Shown: positions 1-12,003, counted from the stretch's first letter. The stretch is DNA of 64,000 nucleotides from Mytilinidion resinicola (GCF_010093595.1 NW_022985450.1:169083-233082); one strand, 5' to 3'. Notes: generated from the sequence alone by a model not told the origin. Translations and numbers: made by a program.

Positions 1-159
1 AGAAATCCGTCCACTCGATCACTGATGCATGAGGAGCTTCATAGCAGTTTCAGCATTCTGTATGAGAGAGAAGTTCGGCATTTCGGACAACTAGTAACAT
101 CGCGAAGCTACCCCAGACAGCGTGAACAAGTATATCTACGGCAAGGCATTATCAGATTG

Positions 160-2983
160 CTACTTCTCACGCGACGCGGCTTCTTTCTCGACATCTCTCT
201 CTTTACTCTCCGTCTGCGTGGTTTCGTTTCCTCCGCCGCGGTTCCACACTTTGAGTCTCCATCTCGGCGGCTTAGTTGTGTTACCTGTGAGACGTTGATT
301 ATCCGATGGGGCCGTCGTGGACGGCTGCTCGCGTGCAGGAGTTTTATCCTCCAATTCTTCATCATTCACATTCGTCGTCTGCATAAACTCCGGGCCCTTC
401 CCACTTCCTGGTGGGAGTCGCTCATCCGAAGAACCCCTTCCGTCGTCTCTCTCCATTCTGGCGCCTTGGTGATGCCCCTGCCTCGGAGGCAAAAAAGGGA
501 CGACTCTGGGTTTCGGCGGTTTATCCAGCGGCGGCTCCCAAGGCTGCTTCTCCCAGTTCGCCAGCCAGAAGAAGCCCAGCATTACGTTCTTCACTCGCAG
601 GGTTCGCCAGCGCTGCGGGATGAGGTTGTTTTTCAGCCAGTTGATGACGGCGCGCCATCCGTTCATGCCGCGCTCGCTCATGAAGCTGCCGATGAGGGTG
701 TAGGAGGGGATGCAGATGAAGACGAGGGCGATGCCGAAGGATTTCATGGAGACGCTTGAGGGAAGGTTGGTCATGCCGAAGACGGACTGGGGGTGTTAGA
801 ATTGGGAGGGATGTAGCAGAAGGAGGCATCGGAAGGGATGTATCAGAAGGGAAGTATCGGATGGGAAATCTTGCGAAAGAGGTATTGGGAGGGAGGTATT
901 GAGAAAGAGGGATTGAGCGAGAAGAATTTGAAGGGAGTGATTGAGAGGGAGGAATCGGAAGAGGGTATATCAGAAGGGAGGTAGGCGTAGTTTAATGAAG
1001 CGTGAAAAACTTACTGTCACGAAGGCTAAAGGCAGAAAAAATATGGATACCTGAGAAGTTTTAGTACTGCGAAGCTATTTGACATCAATGAAGAGGTAGG
1101 TACTCACAAGGGTGAGGATCTTGATGTTTTCACCTTGCGCGATGGCAATCTGGCTTTGCTTGAGAGACTGATCTGCCGATTTCGAGGAATTGCGGCTTTC
1201 AAGGACTGCAGAACCATTGAAGAGCTTTTAGTGAGCGAATTGTTAGCGGGATTCGCATTGCCATTGCCAGTAGACTTACGCCATCTCGCAAAGCGGCGAT
1301 TTCTTTTTGTTTGGATTTGCAATCTTTGATCAGGCCGCGGAACTTCTTAATCAGATCGTCCATTCGGTTCGACACCTGCTCTATTCTGGCCGCGTAGTGT
1401 GTCGCTTTTTCCGACGAGGGTTGGGCCTCTTTCCGAAAGTCGAAAAGATCCGTGTGGGAGCAATAAATTTCCCATCGCTCGATAATCTCCTTCAGCGTGC
1501 TTTGAATCATCTCCAGGCTTTGGTATGCCCAGAAGTAGAGTTTCGATTTCGTGTATTTCTCGTCGTCAAACAAAAGCTTCTCAATGTAGTCCAGGTTGAA
1601 CATAAAATCCCTCTGTAACGTGATTAGCGCAATCGATCATGTTTCAAGATGATTTTTCTGCTTACCGGAGGCGAGACTTTGTCGGATATTTTCTGGAATA
1701 AGCTCATCATATGATCAAAGACGTATTTGTGTTCTGCGGCTATGATCCAGATCCAGGCCTCGGATGCATTTGCGAGGCGCACGTCTGTTTCAAGACGATG
1801 CTCTCTCCACAGGCGCAAGTCTGGCACAGCAGGAACGACAAGGATGGACCATGGTCTGAAAGGCGCATACGGTGGAAGGCCTTTCGCTCGGTCGATCTCC
1901 TCGCTCAATTGCATCGCCGTCGTACCAAGCCCGATGTAAAAATCTGAGTACAGTTTGTCGTTGTAGAGTTCTTTCACTCTCAGCCTATGCCGCATCGGTA
2001 ACCGAGCTCGGTCTTCGAAGCTTAGGACATAGAGAAATTTGATAGCATAGTGTCGGGCTCGGGATTTGGTTCCTCGGATCTGTAATGCGTTAATCTAGAC
2101 CTACGGTGCTTTCGCGCGCCAGTTTGCGTACCATTTCGTCATAAGGTACGTCTGATCCCAGTCGTAATTCTCCGGCATATAAGTCGATGGTGGTAGTGAC
2201 TGCGAAGTAGTATTCCAACGCTGTATGGAGTGCGACCAGCACTTTGGACGAGATTGTTTCGACGACGCTAAGTACGATGAGCTCATCTCTAGAGTGATGT
2301 TGGAGCGCCATACATGATGCGTCCAACTGTAGGAGATTTGGTTGTAGAGAGATGAGAAGAGTTCATGTGCAAGCCTCCCTTGAACGAAGGTGGCGCATCG
2401 CAGCCAGCACTCTATTGGCGTGGGTTTGATATCAGAACATGAAACTGCATCCTATCCAACGCGTGGAACTTACTCGTATCACATCCCAGAAGGCCCCGTT
2501 GGTGAGGGCATCTACGCATCGAATGCAGTAACCTTTCTGACCGAAATCTAGTATTTCTCCCACGAACGCGCATCTCTCTCTTAAAGCGCGTGAATCAGAC
2601 GCCGGGTTTGCTTCTTCGAAGAAGTCGGTGTCGCTTGTTGTTGGGTCAAGCCCGTCCGTCAGAGTGAAGCCCTCTGGGTATACATCCTGAATGTATAGAA
2701 TAACCTCGCGAAGGTAGGAGAGGTCGAATTCGACGTGCTCCAGCTTACCAGAGACAAGACATTGCTCGGCAGCGGTATCGGATGAGCCATCCTTGTCCGC
2801 AATGCTGTGGATTCTGGCGATGGGCGACTTATCGTCGTAGACGATTTGTCCCAGAAGGGAGAATGGCAGCTTTCTCGAATACGCCGGTGCTTGTTGTCCC
2901 CGCGGAGTCTCTGTAATTGGATTGTTGATCTGCTCTTGATACAGAGCCGCGCCAAGACCTGTCAGTGGGAAGCGTTCGGCCAT
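160..2983 (-). CDS. CorA-like membrane protein, seven exons
   Basis: Fungal protein with a C-terminal CorA-type magnesium-channel module. Inferred exons on the minus strand: 2983-2474, 2326-2105, 2079-1666, 1612-1280, 1224-1108, 1050-1015 and 786-160. All six introns have GT-AG ends and phase 0, and the join is 752 residues. Near the C-terminus the reading runs from QGENIKILTL (exon 5) through a 12-residue micro-exon (VSIFFLPLAFVT) to SVFGMTNLP. That is the CorA first transmembrane helix with GMT-N in place of the classical GMN. A second hydrophobic helix (residues near GIALVFICIPSYTLIGSF) follows, then a long charged tail. The chosen start is ATG 2983, but in-frame coding-like sequence continues upstream to a possible acceptor at 3043-3044, and the minus strand at 3355-3546 could be an earlier exon. 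The second intron acceptor (2327) is the least certain. Exons 3 to 7 are well supported; transport function is inferred from the family. Confidence 0.78.
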
Positions 2984-3566
2984 AATGTACACCTTAGCAT
3001 CGAATGCTAGATGTCTGCGCTGCTTGATGTCTTGTGCTTGCTCTGCGCCGCGAAGTAGAGAGGGACAGCCATTTCAGCTGAGGCGTCCTGGCGCCCAGGG
3101 TGCCTTGCTTATCGATACAATTCGGCTGCACTTGAATACCATCCTGGTATCTTTACGCGAGTTTCATGCGGTGGTGTATTTGGGGGCTGAAAAGTAGTTG
3201 GGGCCCTTGGGCGTATTTTAATCACAGCCGTCCTCAACATCAGCCTTCTCTCCGTTGAACAACACACAGGATATCACCTCGATCGGGCCTGGTATCAGTC
3301 AACCTTTGCCCTGTGCGTATAAATGTCAGGTGACTCGGCTTGTGGAATTTGGTGTCAAAGATGCAGGAAATAGATTCCCGCGAGGGGCCTCTGCCAGCTC
3401 CTAGCCTTGTCCGCCGCTTCGGCACCGTCCTGCCAGAGCCAGCTCTCCAAATCGACACGTTGGCTCCACGCAACAGCTCCGTCTTGCCTGATACAGCGCA
3501 CGAGAGTCCCAATCACATCCCAAGGTCTGTGATCCCAATGAATCACTTTGCACTTTACTGACGGCG

Positions 3567-5249
3567 ATGCACAGAGGTATCGTAGCTGAAAGTTACGCTC
3601 GCCTCAATGAAGCAGTGAGGCGGACGAAGTACATCAAAGCGAAAGACATCAGGAAAAGCGACCTCAGCGATGTCCTCGGTCGCTTGCACAGGCGTGAGGA
3701 GAGGGTTGACCGTAGAGATAGGGCCGATCGTCGACGAGTCAGTACATCTGATGTTGCCGGCGCACTCGAGGTTTGTAGCGTCACTATGGATCGACTTGCA
3801 TTGGACGATGACCCGTCTCGTTCATTACTCTGGGCTGCGCTTGGGCATGTAATGGATGCTCTGCGGAATCGCTCGGCATTGTACGCTGAATTTCTAGAAT
3901 TCTTAATATACGTCGGCAGAGTATTTGAGCGAGTGGTGGTTCATGTTCCTTCTGCTACACCTAATGCGATTAAGCATTTGGCAGGCGTGCAGCAGTGTTT
4001 TATAGACTCTGTGACCATTCTGGTCACGTTCGTCGAGTCTAAAGGTAAGGGTTGCATGCAGACATTCAAACCGTAGCTAACTCTTCCTGATCAGCAATAA
4101 AACTAGTCATAAACGCTTCCTTCGCCCAAGGTATCTCCAAGCAGCTTGACCAAAAGAAAGACGAAATGGATCGCCATGAGTATTTAGTTGCAAGAGAAGG
4201 GATGATGCAACTGCGCGACGACCTAAGACGAGTCGGAGGAGGGTCAGAGGCGAGAACTACAGCCATACGTGAAGAGATGCAAAGTCAAATTCTAGAGTTC
4301 TTGCAGGAGCATGGGCGAGGTCCGTACTTTACTCCTCGAGCGTGTATACTATTACTTACTCTCCCACGATACAGATCTTCGCGACTACACGCAATACATT
4401 ACTGCTCCCCCGCTGATCGGGATGCTAGACTTGCACCAGGGATTTCTCGTCGAGGATGCATCGCACGTTAAAATAAACATCCTCGATGAACCAAAAGTGT
4501 CCCAGTGGATGGAATCAGAAACCTCGTCACTTCTCTGCCTCGAAGGGTTTTCCACGGGAGAATTTCTCAACTGGACCAGCGAATTCGCTCTTGACGTGGT
4601 CCATGCGGCTCAAGAGCGAGGATACGTCGTTCTTCATCACTTCTGCGACTTGCTGGACCCTATCCGGGCTAAATTATTAGAAGATGCCCGAGGAGCTATG
4701 GCAACAAGCACCATATTGAGATGCTTTCTGTGCTTAATTCGATCGCAATACATGGCGCACATCGATTCCAGCTATTCCGCTGAAATCACAGACCTCAATG
4801 ACGCGGCTTTAGCTGCTCTTTCCGGCAAGGCGCTCAAAGACCGCTTCAGAAGTTTCATAGAAAGCTTCAAGCCTGGCATAATTCTCTACGTCGTTATCGA
4901 CAGTGTCCAATTGCTTGACGAATATGCGAACGGAAACACCGACCGCATCAAGAAATGGTTGATGAGCATTACAAAGTTAGTCGAATACGACAAGATTATC
5001 GTGAAGGTTCTTTTCACATCGATAAAGTCAACCACTAGCTCTATCGACTTCTTCGAGCACTGGGAAAACAATGCCAACTCTAGCTCTTCTCCTGCTGCTG
5101 ATAAGCAACTAACCCGCGATGATACTTTTCCGCACCAAGTCTTACGGATTGTGGACGACAAGAAGAGTGGCACGAACCAGGCTTCTGCCAGGCGGCAGGG
5201 GACACCGTCTAAACCGATTATACCTAAGCAGCCTTCATCCGTAGAATGA
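3567..5249 (+). CDS. NACHT/STAND-like protein with degenerate P-loop; frame break near 4240-4310
   Basis: Exon 1 is 3567-4044. A clear intron follows (GTAAGG donor at 4045, CAG acceptor ending 4094), and exon 2 starts at 4095 in phase. The N-terminal part (LWAALGHVMDAL and following helices) resembles the helical domain that precedes fungal STAND NTPases (DUF7708-like). A charged linker follows, then a region laid out like a NACHT domain: SSLLCLEGF-STGEF where Walker A should be, HHFCDLLD, ILYVVIDSVQLLDE in the Walker B position, and KVLFTS as a sensor-like strand. The GKS/T of the P-loop is missing, so nucleotide binding is doubtful. The frame changes once between 4243 and 4311. A 64-nt intron with a weak GTC donor (4243-4306 or 4232-4295) would restore it; otherwise this is a frameshift. 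No effector or repeat domain follows the NTPase-like part, so the protein is short for the family. Function in self/non-self recognition is inference. Confidence 0.55.
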
Positions 5250-6985
5250 TGAGGCGACGATGCAATTTCAACGAAGAAGACGGTTTTCAGGCAAGCTACT
5301 TGAGGTCTGCACATCCCTTTATGCCATCATTAATGCGGAGTCCCCTCGGATCAATAGGTACGACTACTACCCCACGGATGATCGTCCGGCTTACCCTTGT
5401 GGACACGTAAAAGTCTGCTGCCAAGATACAAGAACTGAATCAGAAGGGATATGATGGTCGGGATCTTCGGCACGACAATGATGTTAGCCAAGCCGGCCGA
5501 GAAATGCTTCGGCTACATTTGATAACGTACAGGAAGCTTGACTTCCACATGGTGTAGCGGGTGTGGCGTGATCTGAATGTTGAAAAGGTTTGAACTGATG
5601 ACGGATACAGGTCGAAGCGGCTTGGAACCGCTTCAATTTCGTTTGTATCACGTACCAGCTTCGCTATATTACGAACATTGTCGTGTCGAGTAAGATCAAG
5701 CCGGAGCGAAAAGTCCCAGCCACATTCATGTACACAGCCGCCTTTTTTGTCTGAGCTTGTTGGCCCTAAGACCGCATACAGACAAGCCTTCGCATACGGA
5801 TTTATCCATGACCTTGCATTTTCTTAGATTTATAGTGCAGTCTCAATGAAATGCGGCCAGCGGTGTCCCGCTATAGTAAAACAACATCTTTGTTGACACG
5901 TTTAGAGGGGGTTGGATGCGGCCGTCTCACGAACGGAAGTTTCGATTTCGTGTTTGCAGTCGGAGTAGTGATCCTCCGCACCAGGTGACCATAATTATGG
6001 CGGAAGCGCCGAGACTGTGCTCCCAACCGAACCGAGGGATTCGTTACGGGGTATAGTTAATGCTATTCGGGAAGGTGAACCCTCGGAGCCCGATTCCGGA
6101 GCCTGATACATATGCCTTCAGCCTTACTATGTACTGGCTAGCCTTTCCAAAGGAGGGGCTCTTAAGCGACCTCCAGATTCTACATCGCAGCTTCAGGCAG
6201 GGATTACTAAATTTGGCGGTGGGTGCTCAAAACAATTCACTGCCAAGGAAACCTAAATGAACACCAGGGGCATCAGCCACAGCTAGCTCGTGCCGCAATG
6301 CTCTACCTAAAAGTGCCAAGATATGTTGACCGGTTGCGACCCCTGGAACGAAGCACAGCCGCCGGTGCCAAACTGGGGCGGGTAGACGGCACGACGGATA
6401 GAGGTCGCAGCACGTGACCGGCGCCAAGCTCTGACTTCCGCCCTCTCGCTTCCACCCATCCCCTGGCTCCTCTGATCTTCCTTCGGATGGAAGCAACGAA
6501 CTCACACTCGTCATCAGCCCTACGATACCACTTAGCCACAGCCAGCAGTAAGCATCCTCAGTAGCATCATCTCAGATTATCAAAATGGCGATGCCATCCG
6601 AGAGCGGCGGCCATACCCGTGTCAGCCGCAATCCCGAACAGGAGGCGGCACTTCCTCAAGCTATTGTCTTGGCTGTCCATCATGACACCGTTTGATTCGA
6701 ACAAGATGCAATTAGCTGCTTGGCATACCGTACACCGGGCTCGAATCCCCCAAGTTCTGTTACCGCGCCCTTCAGCCCATCTTGGCACCTAGTCACCTTT
6801 GGATCACCATGTAATTGTGCAGAAACATCGAGGGGCGCGCCCAGAGCCCAGAACCCAGTGCTCAGCCCCATGGCTGTCAGTGCGTGTAGAATCCTTCGCC
6901 CAGACGAGCATGAGTATTAAATGAGGGCCGTGGTACGCCAATTCTCGAGTTTTGAACACAGTCACTTTTGTCATAACTTCGCGTT
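5250..6985. other. Intergenic, no gene recognised
   Basis: About 1.7 kb with only short, unrelated open frames on both strands and no recognisable domain. It presumably holds the 3' end of the NACHT-like gene and the promoter of the S41 protease. No repeat matching the other elements of the window was seen here. Confidence 0.5.
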
Positions 6986-9777
6986 ATGTTGTTTGATCTC
7001 TTCCTTCTCAGCGGGTTCGTTCTTACTGGCGGGTTTCTAGTCGCGGCTCAAGATGAACCTTGTGCGACTGTGAGTGCGCTGTCTGCGTCCTTTTTGGCCG
7101 ATTATCCCCAAGCCACGGCGGCCTACGTGCCTGCAGAGGACGCGGTCGCGTGTTTGAAGTCTGTTCCTATCCAAAAGGATGAGGACAAAGCTCTTTTGAA
7201 CGAGATTCTACTGTAAGTATGCCCTCGCTATGATACAGTGACAGGTCATAAGTCTGTGCACACGCATTTATCACTGTTTGTGGAAACCCCATGAAATTTC
7301 AAAAGCCTAGGCACTATGTCAAGTTTCAAGCAGTGTAAATCAGACTGCCTCTTGCCTAACTAGCTACTTACTGGCCGGGCTGCTCCTCACAGCGGTGTTG
7401 GGTGAGTAAGATTGGAGCCAAGCAGTGATAAATCCGTGTGCCCAGACTTATGGTCTAGTACTGTACAATCTGATCCAACATTGGTCCTCATTCTCACATT
7501 CTGAGGATAAGTACTGACTTTACACCATCTTAGGTACTTGAGCTGGCAATCAAATACTGCCTACATCGCCGACCCTCCCGCAGGCTACACCGAAGAACGC
7601 CTGGACATCATCGGCAACCTGAAAGCTATTTACAAGAAGTTAGACGGCGATGGGTATGACGACGAGTACACCTTTCAACTCGATCTTTCCACCACGATCA
7701 CCGAGGCCTATGACTTCCATCTCTATTTTATCGCCGATATTCTAGGCATATTCATCTTCTCGAGGGGTAATCTCTTTGGAGGTGGTGACGAGTTGTCCCT
7801 AACTTCTCTATCTTCCGACGGAAAGGCTCTTCCCGAGCTGTACAACGTCTACGATATTATCAAGGAGCGTACCGACGATTTCAAGGCCTCCCCTATCACG
7901 GAAATCAACAACAAGACCGCGACCGAATACCTGAATGATTGGGCTAAAACATACACGTATCACGACAAAGATGCTCGCTATGAGCGGAACTTCTACAACC
8001 AGGCCGGTGCCTCGATTGGCCAACCCGTGGATTCTTTTGCCAGCGGCAGCTACCCAGATGGTGCTTCTACCTTCATCACTTTCGACAACGGCACCTCTGT
8101 AGAGTTCCCCAACTACGCCAAGATCAATGCGGATATGTCCAATGTTGCCAGCGGCGAGGAATTCTTTTCAGCTTTCTGCAACCAAGGACCACCCAGCCCG
8201 AGCTCCAAGGTTAAGCGTGAGCCTACACTCGTTTCCAGGGCTGACCCGACGGCTACTGGCTACCCCGACGCCGTTCTTTTGCACTCTGAGGGTGTAATTG
8301 GTGGATATTATCTTGGAGGCCAGGGCTACGACGACGTCGCTGTGCTTGGTATTCCCTCTTTCGGTCCTGAATCTGACAAGGGTGGACCGGAGTTCCAGGA
8401 TGTGGTGTACCAGTTTTTCGCTGACGCTACCGCAAAGGGCAAGAAGAGGCTTGTGATCGATACCCGTGCTAACGGCGGAGGACGAGTCTTCCTGGGCTTT
8501 GATCTTTTCAAACAGCTGTTTCCTACTCTTGAGCCATGGGGTGCGACACGCTACCGTGCCAGCGAGGCTTTCGACGTCGTCGGCCAAGCCTTGAGCAAGC
8601 AACTAGAAGGATATACATACGAGCAGGCCATTGCAGACTTCAACGCTAAGGGCCTCGATAGCTTGCTTGCCGCTGCTTGGAGCAGTATTTTCAACTACAA
8701 GGTCCCGATGACCGTTGATGGCCAGAACTTCTCATCCTGGAAGGATATGTTCGGACCTAATGTGTTCAACAATGATAACTTTACGGATCTTCAGAGATAC
8801 AACGTAAGTTCTCCCATTACTACAGTACTAGGCCACACGTCTAAACGCACCGAAATCATTGCTTGGAAGCTACTTTTGAGAGCTAGTTACCACTGTCAGG
8901 AGCAGCTCCGTTGCCAGGAAGCCGAGCTGCTCCTTACAGTGGTATTGGATGAGCAAGATTAGAGGCCCAGCAGTGATAAATCCGTGTGCCTAGACTTCTG
9001 ACCTAGCACTATATTCTGTCGACTCATAGCTAATCAACGCAGTTCAACAACTTCTTCTCCGACGACCTCACATTGGATGTCAGCGGCTACCGCACTCGCG
9101 CCAATAAACTCGGTCCACAGCCTTTCCAACCCGAGAACATCGTCATTCTTCAAGACGGCGGCTGCGGCTCCACCTGCGCCATCTTCGCGGAGCTCATGAA
9201 GGCTCAAGGACACGTGCAGCAAGTCGTCATCGGTGGTCAGCCAAAGACCGGTCCCATGCAAGGTGTTGCCGGCTCAAAGGGCGCCCAAGTCCTGAACTTC
9301 CTCGAGGTCTTCAAACAGGCCTCCAGCGCCTATAAATTCCTCACCGACGACCAGGACAAGATCAACGGTACCGAGCTCGGCGCCCTCGTTCAAGCCCAGC
9401 GCCCCCTCATGCGTGCTGGCTACAGCGCGGACGGGAGCCCCTTCGCGGCAGTCAACCTCCGTGACAACATCCGCGAAGGCGACAACTCCAACACTCCGCT
9501 GGAATTCGTTTACGAGGCTGCCGACTGCAAGCTCTTCTACACCCCGGATCTGTTTGGCGATGTCACGGAAGTCTGGAAGGCGGCTGTCGACGCACGCTGG
9601 GCCAACGGCAAGGGCTGTGTAGAGGGCAGCACAGGTGACAAGAGCAGTATCAGCGGTGGCCTTACGCTACCTGCTGCAAACCCCAAGGGGCCGCAGACAG
9701 GCGTTGCTTCCCGCCGCGACAGCGCAATGGCGCTTGTGATTGCAATGGCTATGAGTGCGCTTGTATTTGTGCTTTAA
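6986..9777 (+). CDS. Secreted S41 family peptidase, probably GPI-anchored
   Basis: Serine protease of the C-terminal-processing (S41) family, fungal secreted type. Exons 6986-7212, 7534-8803 and 9043-9777 give 743 residues. The donors are GTAAGT; acceptors are TTAG and CGCAG. The N-terminus (MLFDLFLLSGFVLTGGFLVAAQ) is a signal peptide. The core carries VIDTRANGGG (about residues 380-395), the substrate-binding strand and loop of S41, and DGGCGSTCAIF, where Ser542 is the expected nucleophile. A Ser/Gly-rich stretch and a hydrophobic C-terminal tail (LVIAMAMSALVFVL) after a short basic spacer look like a GPI-attachment signal. Relatives are found as secreted proteins and in some fungal ribosomal-peptide clusters (UstP, PhomP), but no precursor peptide or DUF3328/UstY gene was seen nearby, so that role is not supported. 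Both introns are unusually long (321 and 239 nt) and contain related repeats. Confidence 0.88.
7222..7480 (+). repeat. Repeat copy 1, inside intron 1 of the S41 peptidase
   Basis: Most of the 321-nt intron is a dispersed repeat. Its second half (about 7377-7480) aligns with the end of intron 2, including an exact 21-nt match at 7422-7442. Its first half (GTGACAGG.CAT.AGT then GTGCACAC) matches the intergenic copy near 48860. Confidence 0.8.
8804..9042 (+). repeat. Repeat copy 2, forming most of intron 2 of the S41 peptidase
   Basis: The intron contains the same 21-nt block as intron 1 (8970-8990) and the flanking GGTATTGGATGAGCAAGATT, which parallels GGTGTTGGGTGAGTAAGATT in intron 1. It also holds a hairpin: 8890-8908 and 8924-8942 are inverted repeats matching at 18 of 19 positions. 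One arm is the GAGCTGCTCCT..CAG.GG motif found in all three copies. Confidence 0.8.
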
Positions 9778-10378
9778 GTGCATCCAAGGCCTGCGCATGT
9801 AGATGATCTGGCTTATGTTGTATAGCTCACGTATATTGAATAGACGTAACGACTCCCGTATGAACGTAGATGCTCTGACTGGCTTGTCTCCGTGTGATTT
9901 TGACTTCAAGCTTTAAACGAGGCCGATGAATCTTTCACGACTGAAGTGATGACACTGCGTTGCGTATGGGCTCGTGTGGCTTTCATACGGGATCAACCGG
10001 TGCGAGGTCAAGCATCTAGAGTATTTAGAATCGCTCAGTCAGAGCCCCGGGCCTTTTCATGGATGAAAGAGGTAATCCAGAATCCCCGCCGCTGATTGGT
10101 CGCCATGAATGACAGCACACATTCCAGAACCAACGTTATATTAAGCTTAATTGAACCCCATAACTCACTTCTCTATCCGTACTTCAAAGATCGGTAATCC
10201 AGATCACTTCGGCACGATCACAGCCAAAAAACACCATTTCATCCAGCTATGTCGTCGCAATACCGTTCTACTGTGCCCCATTCCCGCGAAACTCTAAACC
10301 CTAATCCAACATCTCAACTGCGCCGCTCGGAACCAATTGAGGCACAGCCTAGAACCATAACCCATCATCTCAACTCAT
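9778..10378. other. Intergenic, nothing recognised
   Basis: About 600 bases between convergent genes. It presumably holds the 3' ends of the S41 gene and of the LPMO-like pseudogene. No open frame or repeat of note. Confidence 0.5.
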
Positions 10379-10945
10379 TTAGAATTGATTCACAGGCGCA
10401 CTCTTCACAACCGTAAAGCCGACACAAGATTCATACGTTTGCTTCGCGCTAGTGCCATACCACCACCATTGCAAGACCTATGAGGGTATCATTAGCCTAC
10501 TTTCTCACCCAAATTATCATTCATTGAAACGATCCCCAGCACTCGCGCACCTATCCTCCAACCCCCCCGGAATCGTTACACTAAATTCCGTCTGAGCAAC
10601 CGGCACATCCCCGCTCAACGGCCCCACTTCCCCCGCGACATAGTTCTGCACGTTCGCGGTGTTGTCGGCGGACTGGAGCCCTTTGCAGAGCCATAAGTTG
10701 CAGGTGGGGGTAGAGTGGTTGTAGGAAGGGGCGGGTGGGGAGGAGGCGTAGGCTTCTGGGAGCCCTTCGACGTGAGAGGTGTTGTCTGCGGTTATGAGAT
10801 TGGAGACGCCGGTGCCGCAGGCGGAGATGAGGGAAGGGCCGACGGCGCGGGGTGGGGGGCTGGCAATGATGCCGTGGGCGGAGATGAGGAGTGGGAAGAG
10901 GGTTGTCACGGCTTGAACGGTGAAGCTTGCTGCACAGCGTAACAC
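10379..10945 (-). pseudogene. Truncated LPMO-like secreted protein (AA16-type)
   Basis: The minus strand encodes a signal-peptide-like run ending LLISA, followed at once by HGIIASPPPRAVGP, the N-terminal His start of lytic polysaccharide monooxygenases. Then come ACGTGV and TCNLWLCKG (residues up to about 90). After NYVAGEVGP the reading jumps to TEFSVTIPGGLEDRCASAGD, skipping roughly 40 residues that intact relatives have between these parts. The C-terminal block (VLQWWWYGT ... TYESCVGF, 10379-10477) is present behind a possible acceptor at 10478-10479, but no donor joins it in frame. The frame has no ATG upstream of the signal peptide (it opens at GTG 10945). Deletion, missing start and unjoined last exon together suggest a dead gene. 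Family-level identity (AA16) is from motif memory; that it is LPMO-like is more certain. Confidence 0.6.
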
Positions 10946-12003
10946 GTGATGTTAGGACCCGGCGAGAGGCCTTGTTGCAAGGGCCTATGCGAGCCTTGGC
11001 AGGAGTATACCTGCCGACCGCCGCCCTGCCTCCTTGTAGCTCCTTGAGCTACGTCTTGTTATTCAACCCGCCTGCCTGCCGTGCATTATAGAACACGTAG
11101 TGAATTCAGTTATTACTTCTACCTACCTGCCCGAGCTAGCTAGGGCAATCCTGCCGCCCGAGACCGTGACAAGGGTAAGGAGAGCAATTAAGAGGAGAGG
11201 GTGCATGTCAGGTTGCGTTGAGGTGTGAATGAGCGGAGAGTGAGACTGAGGTGCGAGATATAAGGACTTGTGTATGAGCGAGCGAGTCGAAGCTAAAGTG
11301 AAAAGCTGATATACAAGAGATAGACAAGATTAAAACACAGCAGCGACTGACTACCTACATCGACCTTCCATCCTTCTAATTACACGTATCACCATCCCGC
11401 CAGACCCGCCTCTAGATCTTGCTATGGGTATCGGCAAGCGTCTGATTCGTGGGACCCGTGGTTGCTGGACCAATTGTGTCTGGATTACTTTAGCAATTTT
11501 AGTGACACCGCATACTTCGATATGGAACCCCCCTGCTTCTCCACATGCGGGATAACGGAGCGGATCTGGGCCCTTGCGGATTTATCAGACGTGAGGGGGT
11601 GGACGTCGATGTCTGGCGTATGAGAAGTGAAAGATAGGGGTCTAGAAGAGCGGTGTGATATATTCAGTTGCTTCTCATGTGTCTCTGATTGCTTCTCATG
11701 TTAGCCTAATGTGAATATCGGTCGCAATTTCTTCAGGTCTCGCATCTGTGGATTGACTGGGTCAATGCAGCGAGGAAGACATCAACTCTGTCAGCATCAA
11801 GATCATGCTACCCTCATCGCCTGAAAGCATTTGTATTAGTGCCTAGAAAATGTCAAAACCAAAGGAACATTCAAACGAGACAGCTCGCCAAAAGTAAAGA
11901 ATTTCCCGAACCACCTATTCTCTTCCACTCATTCGCGCTCTCAAAGAGTTCGACCCAACCGAAAGCTCCTCCCTCTCATTAATATAGCAGTCTTCCAACT
12001 AAA
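10946..12003. other. Intergenic, one short signal-peptide-like frame
   Basis: No gene recognised. The minus strand has a short frame from ATG 11206 to about 11134 that looks like a signal peptide (MHPLLLIALLTLVTVSGG), ending next to GTAGGT. It could be a first exon belonging to the degraded LPMO-like gene, but no splice join was found. Confidence 0.4.

Noticed and set aside
6715..6760. Possible tRNA T-arm (CCGGGCTCGAATCCCCC)
   Set aside because: The loop lacks the TTC, no acceptor pairing or D-arm could be found on either side.
6986..9777. S41 protease as part of a ribosomal-peptide (ustiloxin/phomopsin-like) cluster
   Set aside because: No repeated-core precursor, DUF3328/UstY, tyrosinase or cluster transporter was seen nearby; neighbours are unrelated secreted enzymes.
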